64,000 bases of DNA from CAYXAA01 sp964462985 (GCA_964462985.1 CAYXAA010000022.1:1-64000); one strand, 5' to 3'; positions 54,926 to 63,506 are shown, numbered from the stretch's first letter. Numbers and translations: made by a program. Notes: a model not told the origin generated them from the letters alone.

Positions 54926-55348
54926 TTAGGCTTTTCTTTCTAGAATTGTTGTCTTTATAGTGTTAACGACTATATCTAATACATCTCCCTGAAAATTTTT
55001 ATTTATCGCCGAGTCAGATTGCTCGGGGTGAGCACATGGCGCATCAGCGTCTATGTAGTACGTAATCCTATTCTGCTCTCGCCGCGCCTTCAGAACGCCA
55101 TCCGCACACATTTTCTCGACTTTTCTGCGAATCGTGGAGTATGGAATATTTGCCTCATCAGATATTAATTCGATATCAGCAAGTATTTTATTTGCGTTTG
55201 CGATCGCTATAGTAATCAATATCATAAGTTTACTAAATTCATTAACTTTGTATTCTTCCATAAAGCGGAATGTCAGGCTAAAATACATCTCATATAGGCG
55301 TAGAATTCTGTGAGCCTCGATCGAAAGCTCGCTGGAGTTCTTTGCCAT
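54926..55348 (-). CDS. winged-helix regulator, AT-rich copy
   Basis: This protein of 140 residues (148 from an alternative start) has helices followed by a winged HTH: DEANIPYSTIRRKVEKMCADGVL and a wing ending QNRITYYIDAD. The first part is helical (HRILRLYEMYFSLTFRF...). It is the AT-rich paralogue of the gene at 55514-55918; the two align without gaps over more than 85 residues. Both have RxxRLxxxY, a DxEL segment and STxxR at the recognition helix. Ligand and targets are unknown; MarR-like action is suggested by size. Confidence 0.6.
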   Translation of the reverse strand: MAKNSSELSIEAHRILRLYEMYFSLTFRFMEEYKVNEFSKLMILITIAIANANKILADIELISDEANIPYSTIRRKVEKMCADGVLKARREQNRITYYIDADAPCAHPEQSDSAINKNFQGDVLDIVVNTIKTTILERKA

Positions 55349-55461
55349 CTTCCTGCCATCTCCTGGACACATTCGTCATTTTGCAGAAAAATGCGGGAAT
55401 CCCCCTATTGCATTGTGCGACAAGAATGCCATCCGCGGACGCGCCGGCGGCCAATTTGATT

Positions 55462-55470
55462 CTGTGGATA
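55462..55470 (-). promoter_or_regulatory. DnaA box with adjacent GANTC site
   Basis: TGTGGATAA on the plus strand is the exact DnaA box TTATCCACA on the minus strand. A GANTC site (GATTC) overlaps its edge at 55458-55462. It lies in the gap upstream of the AT-rich winged-helix gene. One such box is expected by chance about once per 130 kb, so this is only suggestive. Confidence 0.3.
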
Positions 55471-55513
55471 ACAATCGTCATAGAACATGGTTAACAACCT
55501 GCAGTAACGCCTT

Positions 55514-55918
55514 CTACGTGTCATTGGCGACGTCGAGAATCATGGCCATGACAGTGCGGATCATGTCCGCGGTGACGTCGGGTTGCGCGGAACTTCCGTC
55601 CGCCGCGGCCCTATCGGAAAGCACGTAGACGGCCATCTTGCCGTGCCGGACCTTCCGGATCACACCTGAGTCTATATAGGCTTTGATCCGACGCTCGACC
55701 GTGGAGCGTGAGGCGTCGAGCTTCTCAGCGAGCAGTTCGGCGTCCATGGGCGCAGCGCCAAGATCGCCGATGGCGACCAGCACCAGCAGCATGAGGTCGA
55801 ACGGGTCTCTGGCGCCGAAGTGCTCCTTCAGCTGCAACGACAGGTCGTAGTAGGCCGAGAACAGCCGGAAGGCGCGGTAGCCGACGCCCCTGGCCGGTCC
55901 GGTTCCGCGTTGAACCAT
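55514..55918 (-). CDS. winged-helix regulator, GC-rich copy
   Basis: This 134-residue protein (possibly longer at the N-terminus) has the winged HTH LDASRSTVERRIKAYIDSG and wing RHGKMAVYVLSDRAA. It aligns without gaps to the AT-rich neighbour at 54926-55348 over about 85 residues, including LMxLxxxxAI, DxEL and ST. Base composition is normal for the genome, unlike its neighbour. ATG 55918 with GAGGA upstream is preferred. It is probably a DNA-binding regulator; the two may form a homo- or heterodimer, which is inference. Confidence 0.62.
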   Translation of the reverse strand: MVQRGTGPARGVGYRAFRLFSAYYDLSLQLKEHFGARDPFDLMLLVLVAIGDLGAAPMDAELLAEKLDASRSTVERRIKAYIDSGVIRKVRHGKMAVYVLSDRAAADGSSAQPDVTADMIRTVMAMILDVANDT

Positions 55919-56236
55919 GACAGTTCGTCCTCGCTCGCCGTCCGGCATTGCCCGACCACCGGCACCCGACAGCATGGCCCGGCATGATCCCGCAGCATCA
56001 CCTGGCTTTCCGCAATGGACCGACGCCGCGGTCCCGAAACGGCAGCGGCCCGAGGCGGCTGCTGCAAACATGCCCCGCCGCCAGCATAGACCGCCGGGGG
56101 CCCGCTGCCCAGTTCCCCATGGAACGTCAACGCTTTGCCAGCATGGCGTCGGGAGATCGCGCCGTATCGGTCCCGACGAGACCGTTGCCGCGAGATCGGA
56201 CTGTTGCGCGAGCCTCCAGTCCACGCGGATCCGGGC
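55919..56236. other. intergenic region
   Basis: This 318-base gap separates the class II aldolase stop from the GC-rich winged-helix gene, both on the minus strand. It presumably holds the winged-helix promoter. Open frames exist but none has support. No repeat or known motif stands out. Confidence 0.4.
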
Positions 56237-56962
56237 TCAGCATAGCCCGTGCTTTGCAGCCTGCAGCGACCACAGGCTCCAGGCACGCAGGTTCTGGCCC
56301 GAATTGGTCTCGTCAGCCGCCACGGCCTCTTCCGGCGTCAGCGCCGTGAAGGGCCCCATTGTCATCGCCGCTGTCTGCACGCGCGCGTTCACCTCGGCAT
56401 AGACCGCCCGGAACACGGCGAGCTTCAGGCTTGGGGCCACAACCGTTACGCCGTGGCCGCGCATCAGGACCAGGGCGTGATCGGCGAGACAGGTTGCAAG
56501 CTCGTCTCCCATCTCGGGCGTGCGAACCAGCATGTCGCAGCCGACGTGGCCGTGGTCACGCACCTCGAACAAGGGCGTGGTCTCGCCGATGAAGCCGCTC
56601 ATGTGGGTCACCGGCTTCAGCGCAGCGGTCTGGCTGATGGTGAAGGGCAGCACGGCCGGGGAATGGGAATGCACGATTGCATGCACATCCGGGCGGCGGC
56701 GATAGATCGAACCGTGGATGAACCGCTCCAGAAACGGACGCCGACCGGAGCCTTCCACGTCATTGCCGGCAAGGTCAAGCGTCATGATGTCCTCTGGCCC
56801 AACCAGCGCAGGCGCAAGGTTCCGCGAGATCAGGAAGCGGTCCGGATTATCTGGATCGCGCGCGCTGACATGGCCGAAGCCGTCCAGAACGCCCTGCATG
56901 AACAGGATATGGCTCGCCATCGCCAGGTCCGCGCGGATGTCCTCGCTCGTCGGTTCGTTCAT
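56237..56962 (-). CDS. class II aldolase/adducin family protein
   Basis: This 241-residue enzyme has the class II aldolase fold with metal-binding His in AIVHSHSPAVLPF and MRGHGVTVV. The N-terminus reads ASHILFMQGVLDGFGHVSARD. It is 20-40 residues longer than L-fuculose-phosphate aldolase. It starts in the ATGA overlap with the LysR gene upstream and is the last gene of the transporter operon, so it probably acts on a hydroxy-acid or keto-acid intermediate. The exact substrate is unknown. Confidence 0.88.
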   Translation of the reverse strand: MNEPTSEDIRADLAMASHILFMQGVLDGFGHVSARDPDNPDRFLISRNLAPALVGPEDIMTLDLAGNDVEGSGRRPFLERFIHGSIYRRRPDVHAIVHSHSPAVLPFTISQTAALKPVTHMSGFIGETTPLFEVRDHGHVGCDMLVRTPEMGDELATCLADHALVLMRGHGVTVVAPSLKLAVFRAVYAEVNARVQTAAMTMGPFTALTPEEAVAADETNSGQNLRAWSLWSLQAAKHGLC

Positions 56963-58233
56963 TGCTTGGGCCTTCGTGCATCGTGGACCACGCGCAGGTG
57001 GCCGGTTGCCTCATCGCAGTTCGTTTGCGTTCGTGCCGGATCTGCATGGCAAACCGCCCTGAGCAACGTCAGGAACTCGTCCTGCGGGCGGGTTGGCTGC
57101 CAGCCGCGACGGGTGCTGGCGCCGATGGCGCGAACGGTCTCGGGAAGGTCGATATCGAGGACGACGAGCTTGCCCACCTCCTCCTCGAAGTAGATCTGGT
57201 GGCGAGACAGCATGGTCAGCAGGTCGCCGCGCAGGAGAAGACCCCGGATCACTCCGAGCGTGCCGATTTCCAAGACGCGCTCGGGCAGAGCAAGCCCGCG
57301 ATCGCGGAAGGCGCGGCCGAACAAGGTCCGGCTTGGCGAACCCACGGTATTCACGATCCATTGGTAGGGCACCGTGTCGGCCAGGGTCAGGTCTGGCTTG
57401 TTCTGGAGAGGATGGCCCTGGCGCGCGACCACCGACAGCGGAACGCGCATCAGAACCTCCTCGGTGACGTCCGGAGCGAGACTGTTTCCCCGCAGTGCGC
57501 CGACCATCAGATCAACGTCACCATTGCGCAGAAGGTCGAGCAGGTATTCGTAGGATCCCTCCTGCACCACCACCTTGAGATCCGGGAAACTTGCGAGAAT
57601 GCGGGTGATCGTCTCCGGCAGTATCTGCGCACGCGCCAGGGGCATCGCCCCGATGCGCAAGGTGCCGGAACTGCCGCCACGCAGATGGGCGAGTTCTTCA
57701 AAGCCCAGCTCGATTTCGCGGATCGCGAGCTTGGCTCCCCGCGCAAGCCTTATGCCTTCGACGGAAAGCTGCACCCCCGATGCGGCCGGCTGGAGAACCG
57801 GGCTCTGCAACAGCAGATCCACCGACCTGATCGTACGCTTGACCGACTGCACGGAGACGCCAAGCATCTCCGCGGCGCCGGCCCAGTCGAGCGTGTCGTA
57901 GAGAGCAGCGACCGCCGTGATCTGAGAGGTCGAGAACTGGCGTGTACGCTCAACCGCGGAGCCCTCCTTGTCACCGGCCCCGACAAGTCCGCGTGCCAGT
58001 TCCGAAAGCGAACGGTCGATCCGCCGGATGAAGACCTCGCCCGCGTCCGTCGCATAGATGCCCGACTTGTGGCGAACGAAAAGGTCGGCTCCGCAGATCT
58101 CCTCGATATGGCGGACGGCGAGGGTGACCGCGGGCTGCGACAGTCGGAGAACCTCGGCGGCACCGTTGACGCTGCGCAGGCTTGCGACCGTGCTGACGGC
58201 GCGAAGGTGTCTGATGTTGGGAACGTCAATCAT
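56959..58233 (-). CDS. LysR-type regulator with two N-terminal HTH domains
   Basis: This 424-residue protein is about 120 residues longer than normal LysR regulators. HTH 1 is at about residues 5-65 (IRHLRAVSTVASLRSVNGAAEVLRLSQPAVTLAV split by the turn). A second, more degenerate LysR-type HTH follows at about 100-175 (QITAVAALYDTLDWAG, AAEMLGVSVQSVKRTI). The effector domain begins GTLRIGAMPLARAQILP near residue 190. The stop overlaps the aldolase start by 4 bases. It lies in the middle of the operon (after tctA), so it may autoregulate the whole unit. Confidence 0.88.
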   Translation of the reverse strand: MIDVPNIRHLRAVSTVASLRSVNGAAEVLRLSQPAVTLAVRHIEEICGADLFVRHKSGIYATDAGEVFIRRIDRSLSELARGLVGAGDKEGSAVERTRQFSTSQITAVAALYDTLDWAGAAEMLGVSVQSVKRTIRSVDLLLQSPVLQPAASGVQLSVEGIRLARGAKLAIREIELGFEELAHLRGGSSGTLRIGAMPLARAQILPETITRILASFPDLKVVVQEGSYEYLLDLLRNGDVDLMVGALRGNSLAPDVTEEVLMRVPLSVVARQGHPLQNKPDLTLADTVPYQWIVNTVGSPSRTLFGRAFRDRGLALPERVLEIGTLGVIRGLLLRGDLLTMLSRHQIYFEEEVGKLVVLDIDLPETVRAIGASTRRGWQPTRPQDEFLTLLRAVCHADPARTQTNCDEATGHLRVVHDARRPKQ

Positions 58234-58300
58234 CTCGCCGCCTCTGCCATCCTTCCTTGCGGGACGTGTGCTGTCCCTCTCGCTTGGCCTTGCGTATCAT

Positions 58301-59824
58301 TCAATCCGGCTCGGCCGACCACGCGCGCGCGGAGCTTCGCCTGCGATGCGCCGCGCGAAGGTTCAGAGCCAGCATCGCGGCCGTGGCCAGCAGAAAGGCC
58401 CCGCTGATCGGCCGCTCCAGGAACGTCAGCACGTCGCCGCCCGAAATCAGCATCGCGCGCCTGAGATTGTTCTCCAGGATCGGGCTCAGCACCACGCCGA
58501 GCAGCAGCGGAGAGGCCGGAAGGTCGAACCGGAGCATCGCGAACCCCAGCACGCCGAACAGCAGGACGAGGATGATGTCGAACGCCGAGTTGTTGACCGA
58601 GTAGACGCCGATGCAGATGAAGAACAGCATCGACGGGTAGAGGTAGCGATACGGCACCTGGAGAATTCGCACCCATACGCCGATCAGGGGGAGATGCAGC
58701 ACCACCAGGAGAATGTTGCCGATCCAAAAGCTCATCACCAGGCCCCAGAACAGATCCGGGTGGCGTGTGACAACCTGAGGGCCCGGCGTGATGCCATGGA
58801 TGATGAGGGCGCCCAGCATGAGCGCCATGACGGCATCGCCCGGGATGCCGAGGCTAAGCGTGGGAATGAAGCCTGCCTGCGCCGCGGCGTTGTTTGCCGC
58901 TTCCGGAGCCACAACTCCCTCAATTGCCCCCTTGCCGAACCGATGCGGCGTGCTTGACCACCGCTTTTCAAACGCATAGGCGATGAATGAAGCGATCGAG
59001 GCGCCGGTCCCTGGCAGCACGCCGAAGCCAGAGCCCAGCACCGAACCGCGTCCGATTGGCCCCCATGACGCACGCCAATCCTCCCGCGTCGGGTAGAGCT
59101 TGCGCCAGCTGTAGTCCTCCCTGGAGATGCGGGTACGCCCGCTCGCCTTGCCGATGTTGTTGAGAACCTCGGCAACCCCGAACAATCCCATGGCGATGGC
59201 AACGAAACTGATGCCGTCGGCCAGTTCGAGATGCCCGAAGGTGAAGCGCAGCCGTCCGCTTTCGAAGTCCGATCCGACAGTGCCGACCAGGAGACCGAGG
59301 ACAACCATCGCGATGCCCCGGAGCGGCGAGGCTGCCGAGATCGTGGCGGCGGCCACCAAGCCCAGCAGGACCAGCGCGGCGTACTCCGCCGGCCCAACAC
59401 TGAGCCCGACGCGCGCAAGCAAAGGCGTTGCAATCATCAGCAGGATGATGGCGAAGGTTCCACCAAGAAACGACGCGATTGTCGTCATGAAGAGGGCAAC
59501 GCCCGCCCTGCCCTGCTTCGCCATCGGATGGCCGTCAAGGCATGTGACCGCCGCGGCGGAGGATCCTGGAAGGTTCAGCAGGATGGATGCCGTTGAGCCG
59601 CCGTAGGTGACGCCATAATAGATGCCGGCGAGCATGACCAGTGCCGTGGTCGGCTCCGTGTAGAACGTTACCGGCAGCAGGAGAGAGACGCCGGCCAGCG
59701 CACCGATCCCGGGCAGCGTACCGACGAGGGTCCCAAGCAGAACTCCGATAAAGCAGAACAGCAGGTTCTCTGCCGCCAGCGCGACGTGGAGCCCCATGGC
59801 GACGTTGGAGACGAAGTCTTGCAT
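58301..59824 (-). CDS. tctA: tripartite tricarboxylate transporter, TctA permease
   Basis: This 507-residue membrane protein with about 12 helices is the large subunit of a Tct transporter. Typical segments are GTLPGIGALAGVSLLLPVTF, GIYYGVTYGGSTASILLNLPG and SLGIPGDAVMALMLGALI. It forms the channel with TctB and receives solute from TctC. It starts 1 base after the TctB stop, indicating translational coupling. The next gene downstream is the double-HTH LysR (67 bases). Confidence 0.94.
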   Translation of the reverse strand: MQDFVSNVAMGLHVALAAENLLFCFIGVLLGTLVGTLPGIGALAGVSLLLPVTFYTEPTTALVMLAGIYYGVTYGGSTASILLNLPGSSAAAVTCLDGHPMAKQGRAGVALFMTTIASFLGGTFAIILLMIATPLLARVGLSVGPAEYAALVLLGLVAAATISAASPLRGIAMVVLGLLVGTVGSDFESGRLRFTFGHLELADGISFVAIAMGLFGVAEVLNNIGKASGRTRISREDYSWRKLYPTREDWRASWGPIGRGSVLGSGFGVLPGTGASIASFIAYAFEKRWSSTPHRFGKGAIEGVVAPEAANNAAAQAGFIPTLSLGIPGDAVMALMLGALIIHGITPGPQVVTRHPDLFWGLVMSFWIGNILLVVLHLPLIGVWVRILQVPYRYLYPSMLFFICIGVYSVNNSAFDIILVLLFGVLGFAMLRFDLPASPLLLGVVLSPILENNLRRAMLISGGDVLTFLERPISGAFLLATAAMLALNLRAAHRRRSSARAWSAEPD

Positions 59825-59825
59825 C

Positions 59826-60278
59826 TCAGAGCCAGGAAAACGCGTCGAGCGGCAGGCGGAGGCCGACGACGAAAATCAGATAGGCCGCGGCGGACAGGGC
59901 CGTGGCCAGCGCAAGGGTCCGCAGGATGGAGATCGGCGGTTCGGCGGCGCTGGAAATAAAGGTCAGGAGAAAAATCGCGGGCACCAGCCCCAGCGTCTGC
60001 AACGTGAGAGCGAAGACGGCAATGCTGCCAAAGATCGCGAGTGCTCCGAGCCAGTGCCGTTTCTCCAGCGGCTCGGGTTCGGCGTCGGAAGCAAAGCAGA
60101 TCAGCCCGCCAAGACCGGCAAGGACAAGCCCGAGCAGCAGCGGGAAGGCACCTGCGCCAAGGTGGGTAAGCTGGCCGACGCCGTAGTGGGCCGTGGCAAC
60201 GTAGGCGGCGACGCCGCCAATCGACATGAGTGCCCCGCCACACAGGATCTGCGGCAGCCTTTCCCGGGAACCTCCCAT
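59826..60278 (-). CDS. tctB: tripartite tricarboxylate transporter, TctB subunit
   Basis: This 150-residue inner-membrane protein with four hydrophobic helices is the small subunit of the Tct transporter. Segments: LCGGALMSIGGVAAYVA, LGAGAFPLLLGLVLAGLGG, WLGALAIFGSIAVFAL and AYLIFVVGLRLPL. GGAGGAGCTGCC precedes ATG 60278; a longer frame to 60341 runs through the tctC/tctB hairpin. It follows tctC and precedes tctA. Confidence 0.88.
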   Translation of the reverse strand: MGGSRERLPQILCGGALMSIGGVAAYVATAHYGVGQLTHLGAGAFPLLLGLVLAGLGGLICFASDAEPEPLEKRHWLGALAIFGSIAVFALTLQTLGLVPAIFLLTFISSAAEPPISILRTLALATALSAAAYLIFVVGLRLPLDAFSWL

Positions 60279-60310
60279 GGCAGCTCCTCCTCGCTTGTCT
60301 TCTTGTTGGG

Positions 60311-60335
60311 CCGGTGGCCGGCCGGCGGCCACCGG
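60311..60335 (-). promoter_or_regulatory. stem-loop between tctC and tctB
   Basis: A perfect 9-bp stem (CCGGTGGCC / GGCCACCGG) with a 7-base GC loop lies 6 bases after the tctC stop. Like the hairpins after both dctP genes, it has no T tract and could limit read-through into the membrane genes or protect the tctC message. Confidence 0.5.
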
Positions 60336-60341
60336 ATGCAT

Positions 60342-61304
60342 TCATTCGATACGCAGGTCGAGCGCCTGCACCCGTTCACGCCATGACGAGACCTCGTCCG
60401 CAACAAAGGTGGCGGCGGCCTCCGGCTCCATGGCTTGGATGCCGTTGCCGAGAGCCTTCAACCGTTCGGCGACCGTCACGTCTGCGATGGCCGCGTTCAC
60501 CGCCTTGCCAAGCGCCGCAACGACACCGGTATCGGTGCCGGCGGGCACAAAGAGGCCGACCCAGCTCTGCGCCACGAACCCGTCGTAGCCCGCTTCCGAG
60601 TAGGTCGGGCACTGCGGTGCGATCGGGGTTCGTTCGGGCGCGGCAACGGCGATGCAGGTGAGTGCCTCATCGTCGAACTGAGAGACGATTGCGGGGATCG
60701 TGATCGCTGTTGCGCCGACCTGCTGGCCAAGGACAGCCCCGACCGCAGGCGCTCCACCGCCGAACGGCACATGGATCGCATTGACGTCGGCCAGGTTCGA
60801 GAAGAAGTAGCCCGCGGCAATATGGGAACCGGACCCCACGCCGGCCGTGGCGTACGTGACGGTGTTCTGGCCCGCATAGGCCAGAAAATCCTCCAGGTTC
60901 TGCGCCGGGAACTGTGGATGAACCGCCAGAACCTCGGGCGCGGCGACCGGCACCGCAATCGCGGTCAGGTCGTCGATGGAATACTGCAGTCCATCATAGA
61001 GGGTCTGGTTGATCGCGAGCGAGGTGGTCGTCGACAACACCGTGTAGCCGTCAGGATCCGCCTGACTGACCATCAGTGCCGCCACGTTGCTTGCAGCACC
61101 CGGGCGATTCTCGACAACCACCGGCTGCCCGAGCGTTGTGCTCATGTGCTCCGCAAGGATCCGGGTGACGGTGTCGGCAAATCCGCCGGCCGAATAGCCT
61201 ACCACGATGGTGATCGGCTTCTCCGGGTAGCTCTGGGCCTGCGCTCCCCCGACCACGGCCAGCACAATGCCGGCCGCGGCGGCTGCGCCAAGGTGTCGTT
61301 TCAT
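60342..61304 (-). CDS. tctC: tripartite tricarboxylate transporter, TctC binding protein
   Basis: This 320-residue periplasmic protein has a Sec signal peptide MKRHLGAAAAAGIVLAVVGGAQAQ and mature start SYPEKPITIVVGYSAGGFADT, the TctC/Bug signature. The family pattern continues with VENRPGAASNVAALMVSQADPDGYT and FQ-type loop segments. It binds a carboxylate for TctAB. GGGAGGAG precedes ATG 61304. The ligand is unknown; family members take citrate, other carboxylates or aromatic acids. Confidence 0.93.
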   Translation of the reverse strand: MKRHLGAAAAAGIVLAVVGGAQAQSYPEKPITIVVGYSAGGFADTVTRILAEHMSTTLGQPVVVENRPGAASNVAALMVSQADPDGYTVLSTTTSLAINQTLYDGLQYSIDDLTAIAVPVAAPEVLAVHPQFPAQNLEDFLAYAGQNTVTYATAGVGSGSHIAAGYFFSNLADVNAIHVPFGGGAPAVGAVLGQQVGATAITIPAIVSQFDDEALTCIAVAAPERTPIAPQCPTYSEAGYDGFVAQSWVGLFVPAGTDTGVVAALGKAVNAAIADVTVAERLKALGNGIQAMEPEAAATFVADEVSSWRERVQALDLRIE

Positions 61305-61327
61305 CTGCTCCTCCCTTGATCCGCGGA

Positions 61328-62800
61328 TTACTTCATGCGGATGTGAATGTTCTTTTCCTGGGTGAAGGCCAGCAGCTCCGACAGGCATTCCTCCCTGCCG
61401 ATGCCGGACTGCTTGAAGCCGCCGAAAGGCGTTCCGAGGAAGTGCTTGGAGACTTCGTTTACCCAAACGAAGCCGGCCTTCACACGGCCCGCGGTGCGGT
61501 GCGCCCGATTGAGATCGTTGGTCCAGATCGAGCACGTGAGCCCGTATTCGACCGCGTTCACGTCCTGGATCATCTCTTCCCAGTCGCTCCACTTCAGGAT
61601 GGACAGGACCGGACCGAACACCTCCTCCATCGCGATCCGCATCGATTGCGTCACGCCATGAAACACGGTCGGCTCCACGAAGAAGCCGTTGGCGAGGGCC
61701 GGCTCGTCCGGTCGCTTGCCGCCGCACAACAAGGTTGCCCCCTCGCTCCTGGCGATGTCGATGTAGGACAGCGTCTTGTCGTGCTGCGCCTTGCTGATCA
61801 GGGCGCCCATGGTCGTGGCGGGATCCGTCGGCAGACCCGGCTTGTGACGCTTGATCTTGTCCGGCAGCCTCGCAAGCACAGCGTCATGAATGTCCTCGTG
61901 CAGGAAGGCCCGACTGGTGGATCCGCAGGACTGGCCGCACCAGACAAAGTTCATTCCAGCCACAACAGCATCGGCAACCTCGTCGGGATCGGCGTCCGGA
62001 AAACCGATCAGGGCATTTTTGCCGCCGAGTTCCAGCAGCACCGGCTTCAGAGTGGCCGCCGCCGAGCGCATCACCGCGCGTCCGGTCGGCACACTGCCAA
62101 TCAGCGTCACAACCGCCAGGTCCGGATGGGTGGCAAGTGCCTCGCCCACTTCGGAACCGCCGGTCAGCACGTTGAAAACACCGTCAGGCAGCAGGCCGCC
62201 GATCAGCTCGGCCAGCCTAAGCGCGGATAGCGGCGCCTGCTCGGGCGGCTTCATGATGACAGCGTTGCCCGCTGCGATCGGAGCTGCTGCCTTGGCAGCG
62301 GTGAACATCAGCGGGTGATTGAAGGCGACGATCCTCGCCACGACACCGTAGGGTTCGCGCATGGTGAAGTTGACGACGTCGGGGCCCATCGGAATGGAGT
62401 CCCCCTTCATCTCGGTGACGAGGCCTGCAAAGAACTGCCATTGCTTGGCCGCGTTGGCGACGTCGCGCAGCATCTCGGCCACCGGGTTGCCGCCATCGGC
62501 CGCGTCGAGCATCGCCAGTTCACGGCTGTGCTTGCCGATCACGGCCGAGACCTCGCGCATGAGCCTGGCGCGCTCCAGCGGCGCAGTCGCCGACCATTCC
62601 CTGAAGCCTGCCTCGGCTGCGCGGATCGCCGCCTCGGCGTCGGCGGCGCTGCCGAGCGCAAATTGTCCCAGGAGCTCGCCTGTGGCGGGATTTTGGCTTT
62701 CGGCGAGCGCACCGCCAATCGGGGCACGCCAGCCGCCGCCATAAAAATGATCGGGGCGTGCGGGCAAGACCACCCCTGCCACTTCGATCCTGGCGTTCAT
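61328..62800 (-). CDS. aldehyde dehydrogenase family protein
   Basis: This 490-residue NAD(P)-dependent enzyme has the catalytic Glu in LLELGGKNALIGF and the catalytic Cys in NFVWCGQSCGSTSRAF. The N-terminus and PVLSILKW segment fit family norms, and the C-terminal GGFKQSGIGREECLSELLAF is typical of ALDH. It lies between the RutE-like reductase (85 bases) and tctC (23 bases), so the operon probably converts an aldehyde into an acid. The preferred aldehyde is unknown. Confidence 0.93.
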   Translation of the reverse strand: MNARIEVAGVVLPARPDHFYGGGWRAPIGGALAESQNPATGELLGQFALGSAADAEAAIRAAEAGFREWSATAPLERARLMREVSAVIGKHSRELAMLDAADGGNPVAEMLRDVANAAKQWQFFAGLVTEMKGDSIPMGPDVVNFTMREPYGVVARIVAFNHPLMFTAAKAAAPIAAGNAVIMKPPEQAPLSALRLAELIGGLLPDGVFNVLTGGSEVGEALATHPDLAVVTLIGSVPTGRAVMRSAAATLKPVLLELGGKNALIGFPDADPDEVADAVVAGMNFVWCGQSCGSTSRAFLHEDIHDAVLARLPDKIKRHKPGLPTDPATTMGALISKAQHDKTLSYIDIARSEGATLLCGGKRPDEPALANGFFVEPTVFHGVTQSMRIAMEEVFGPVLSILKWSDWEEMIQDVNAVEYGLTCSIWTNDLNRAHRTAGRVKAGFVWVNEVSKHFLGTPFGGFKQSGIGREECLSELLAFTQEKNIHIRMK

Positions 62801-62885
62801 GGAAACTCCTCTCCGTCATGGTCGCGCCCGACATCGTGCCTACGGGGTGGCTTCAATGTTTTCGGAAGCGTAGCCTGTGAAAAAT

Positions 62886-63506
62886 TCAGACGATGCTGCA
62901 GACTTCTTCGAACTCGAAACGATATTGCCGGGGGAACAGGACGCCCGGATCTCCGTATCCGAGATTGATGAGGAAGTTGGACTTCACTCCACCGCAAGGA
63001 AAAAAGGCCTCATCCACGATATCGTGGAAGAATCCGGACATCGGCCCGCAGTCGAGCCCGAACGCCCGGGCGACGATCATCACATAAGCGCCCTGCAGGG
63101 TGGCATTGCGGAAAGCCGCCCGATACGCCAAATCCGGATCCGCCCTATAGGTTGGGATACGATCCAAGGCGTAGGGAGCGAGCTTGTCGAATCGCTCGAA
63201 GAACTCCAGGTCGAACCCGGTTACGGCCGTCACCGGGGCGTTCATCATCTTGTCGACATTGCCGGGCTTCAATGCCGGACGGAGGCGCTCCTTGGCCTCC
63301 GGCGACTTGACGAAGACGACGCGCATCGGTGAACCATTCGTACTGGTCGGACCCATGCGGGCGACCGACCAGATCGCGTGGAGCAGCGTGTCGGGAACCT
63401 CTCGATCCTGCCAGGCGAAATGGGTTCGGGCGTCAAGGAAGAGGCGCTGCACCACGTGGTGCGGATCGAAGTCTGGAGCGGGTTCGAGTCTCATTCTCTG
63501 CAACAT
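62886..63506 (-). CDS. nitroreductase-fold malonic semialdehyde reductase-like protein (RutE/HadB type)
   Basis: This 206-residue FMN/NAD(P)H flavoprotein is similar to RutE: VVQRLFLDARTHFAWQDREV, LLHAIWSVARMGPTSTNGSPMRVVF, EAKERLRPALKPGNVDKM, AFRNATLQGAYVM and FGLDCGPMSGF. RutE reduces malonic semialdehyde to 3-hydroxypropionate in pyrimidine breakdown, but no rut genes are present here, so another small semialdehyde is possible. ATG 63506 follows GGGAA; longer frames are not needed. First gene of the operon. Confidence 0.85.
   Translation of the reverse strand: MLQRMRLEPAPDFDPHHVVQRLFLDARTHFAWQDREVPDTLLHAIWSVARMGPTSTNGSPMRVVFVKSPEAKERLRPALKPGNVDKMMNAPVTAVTGFDLEFFERFDKLAPYALDRIPTYRADPDLAYRAAFRNATLQGAYVMIVARAFGLDCGPMSGFFHDIVDEAFFPCGGVKSNFLINLGYGDPGVLFPRQYRFEFEEVCSIV

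Larger units (their letters stand above)
54880..55500. other. AT-rich islet
   Basis: About 620 bases are clearly AT-rich against a background of roughly two-thirds GC. It contains the first winged-helix gene (54926-55348) and flanking non-coding sequence. The composition suggests recent acquisition. No insertion-sequence ends or integrase were seen at its borders. Confidence 0.75.
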
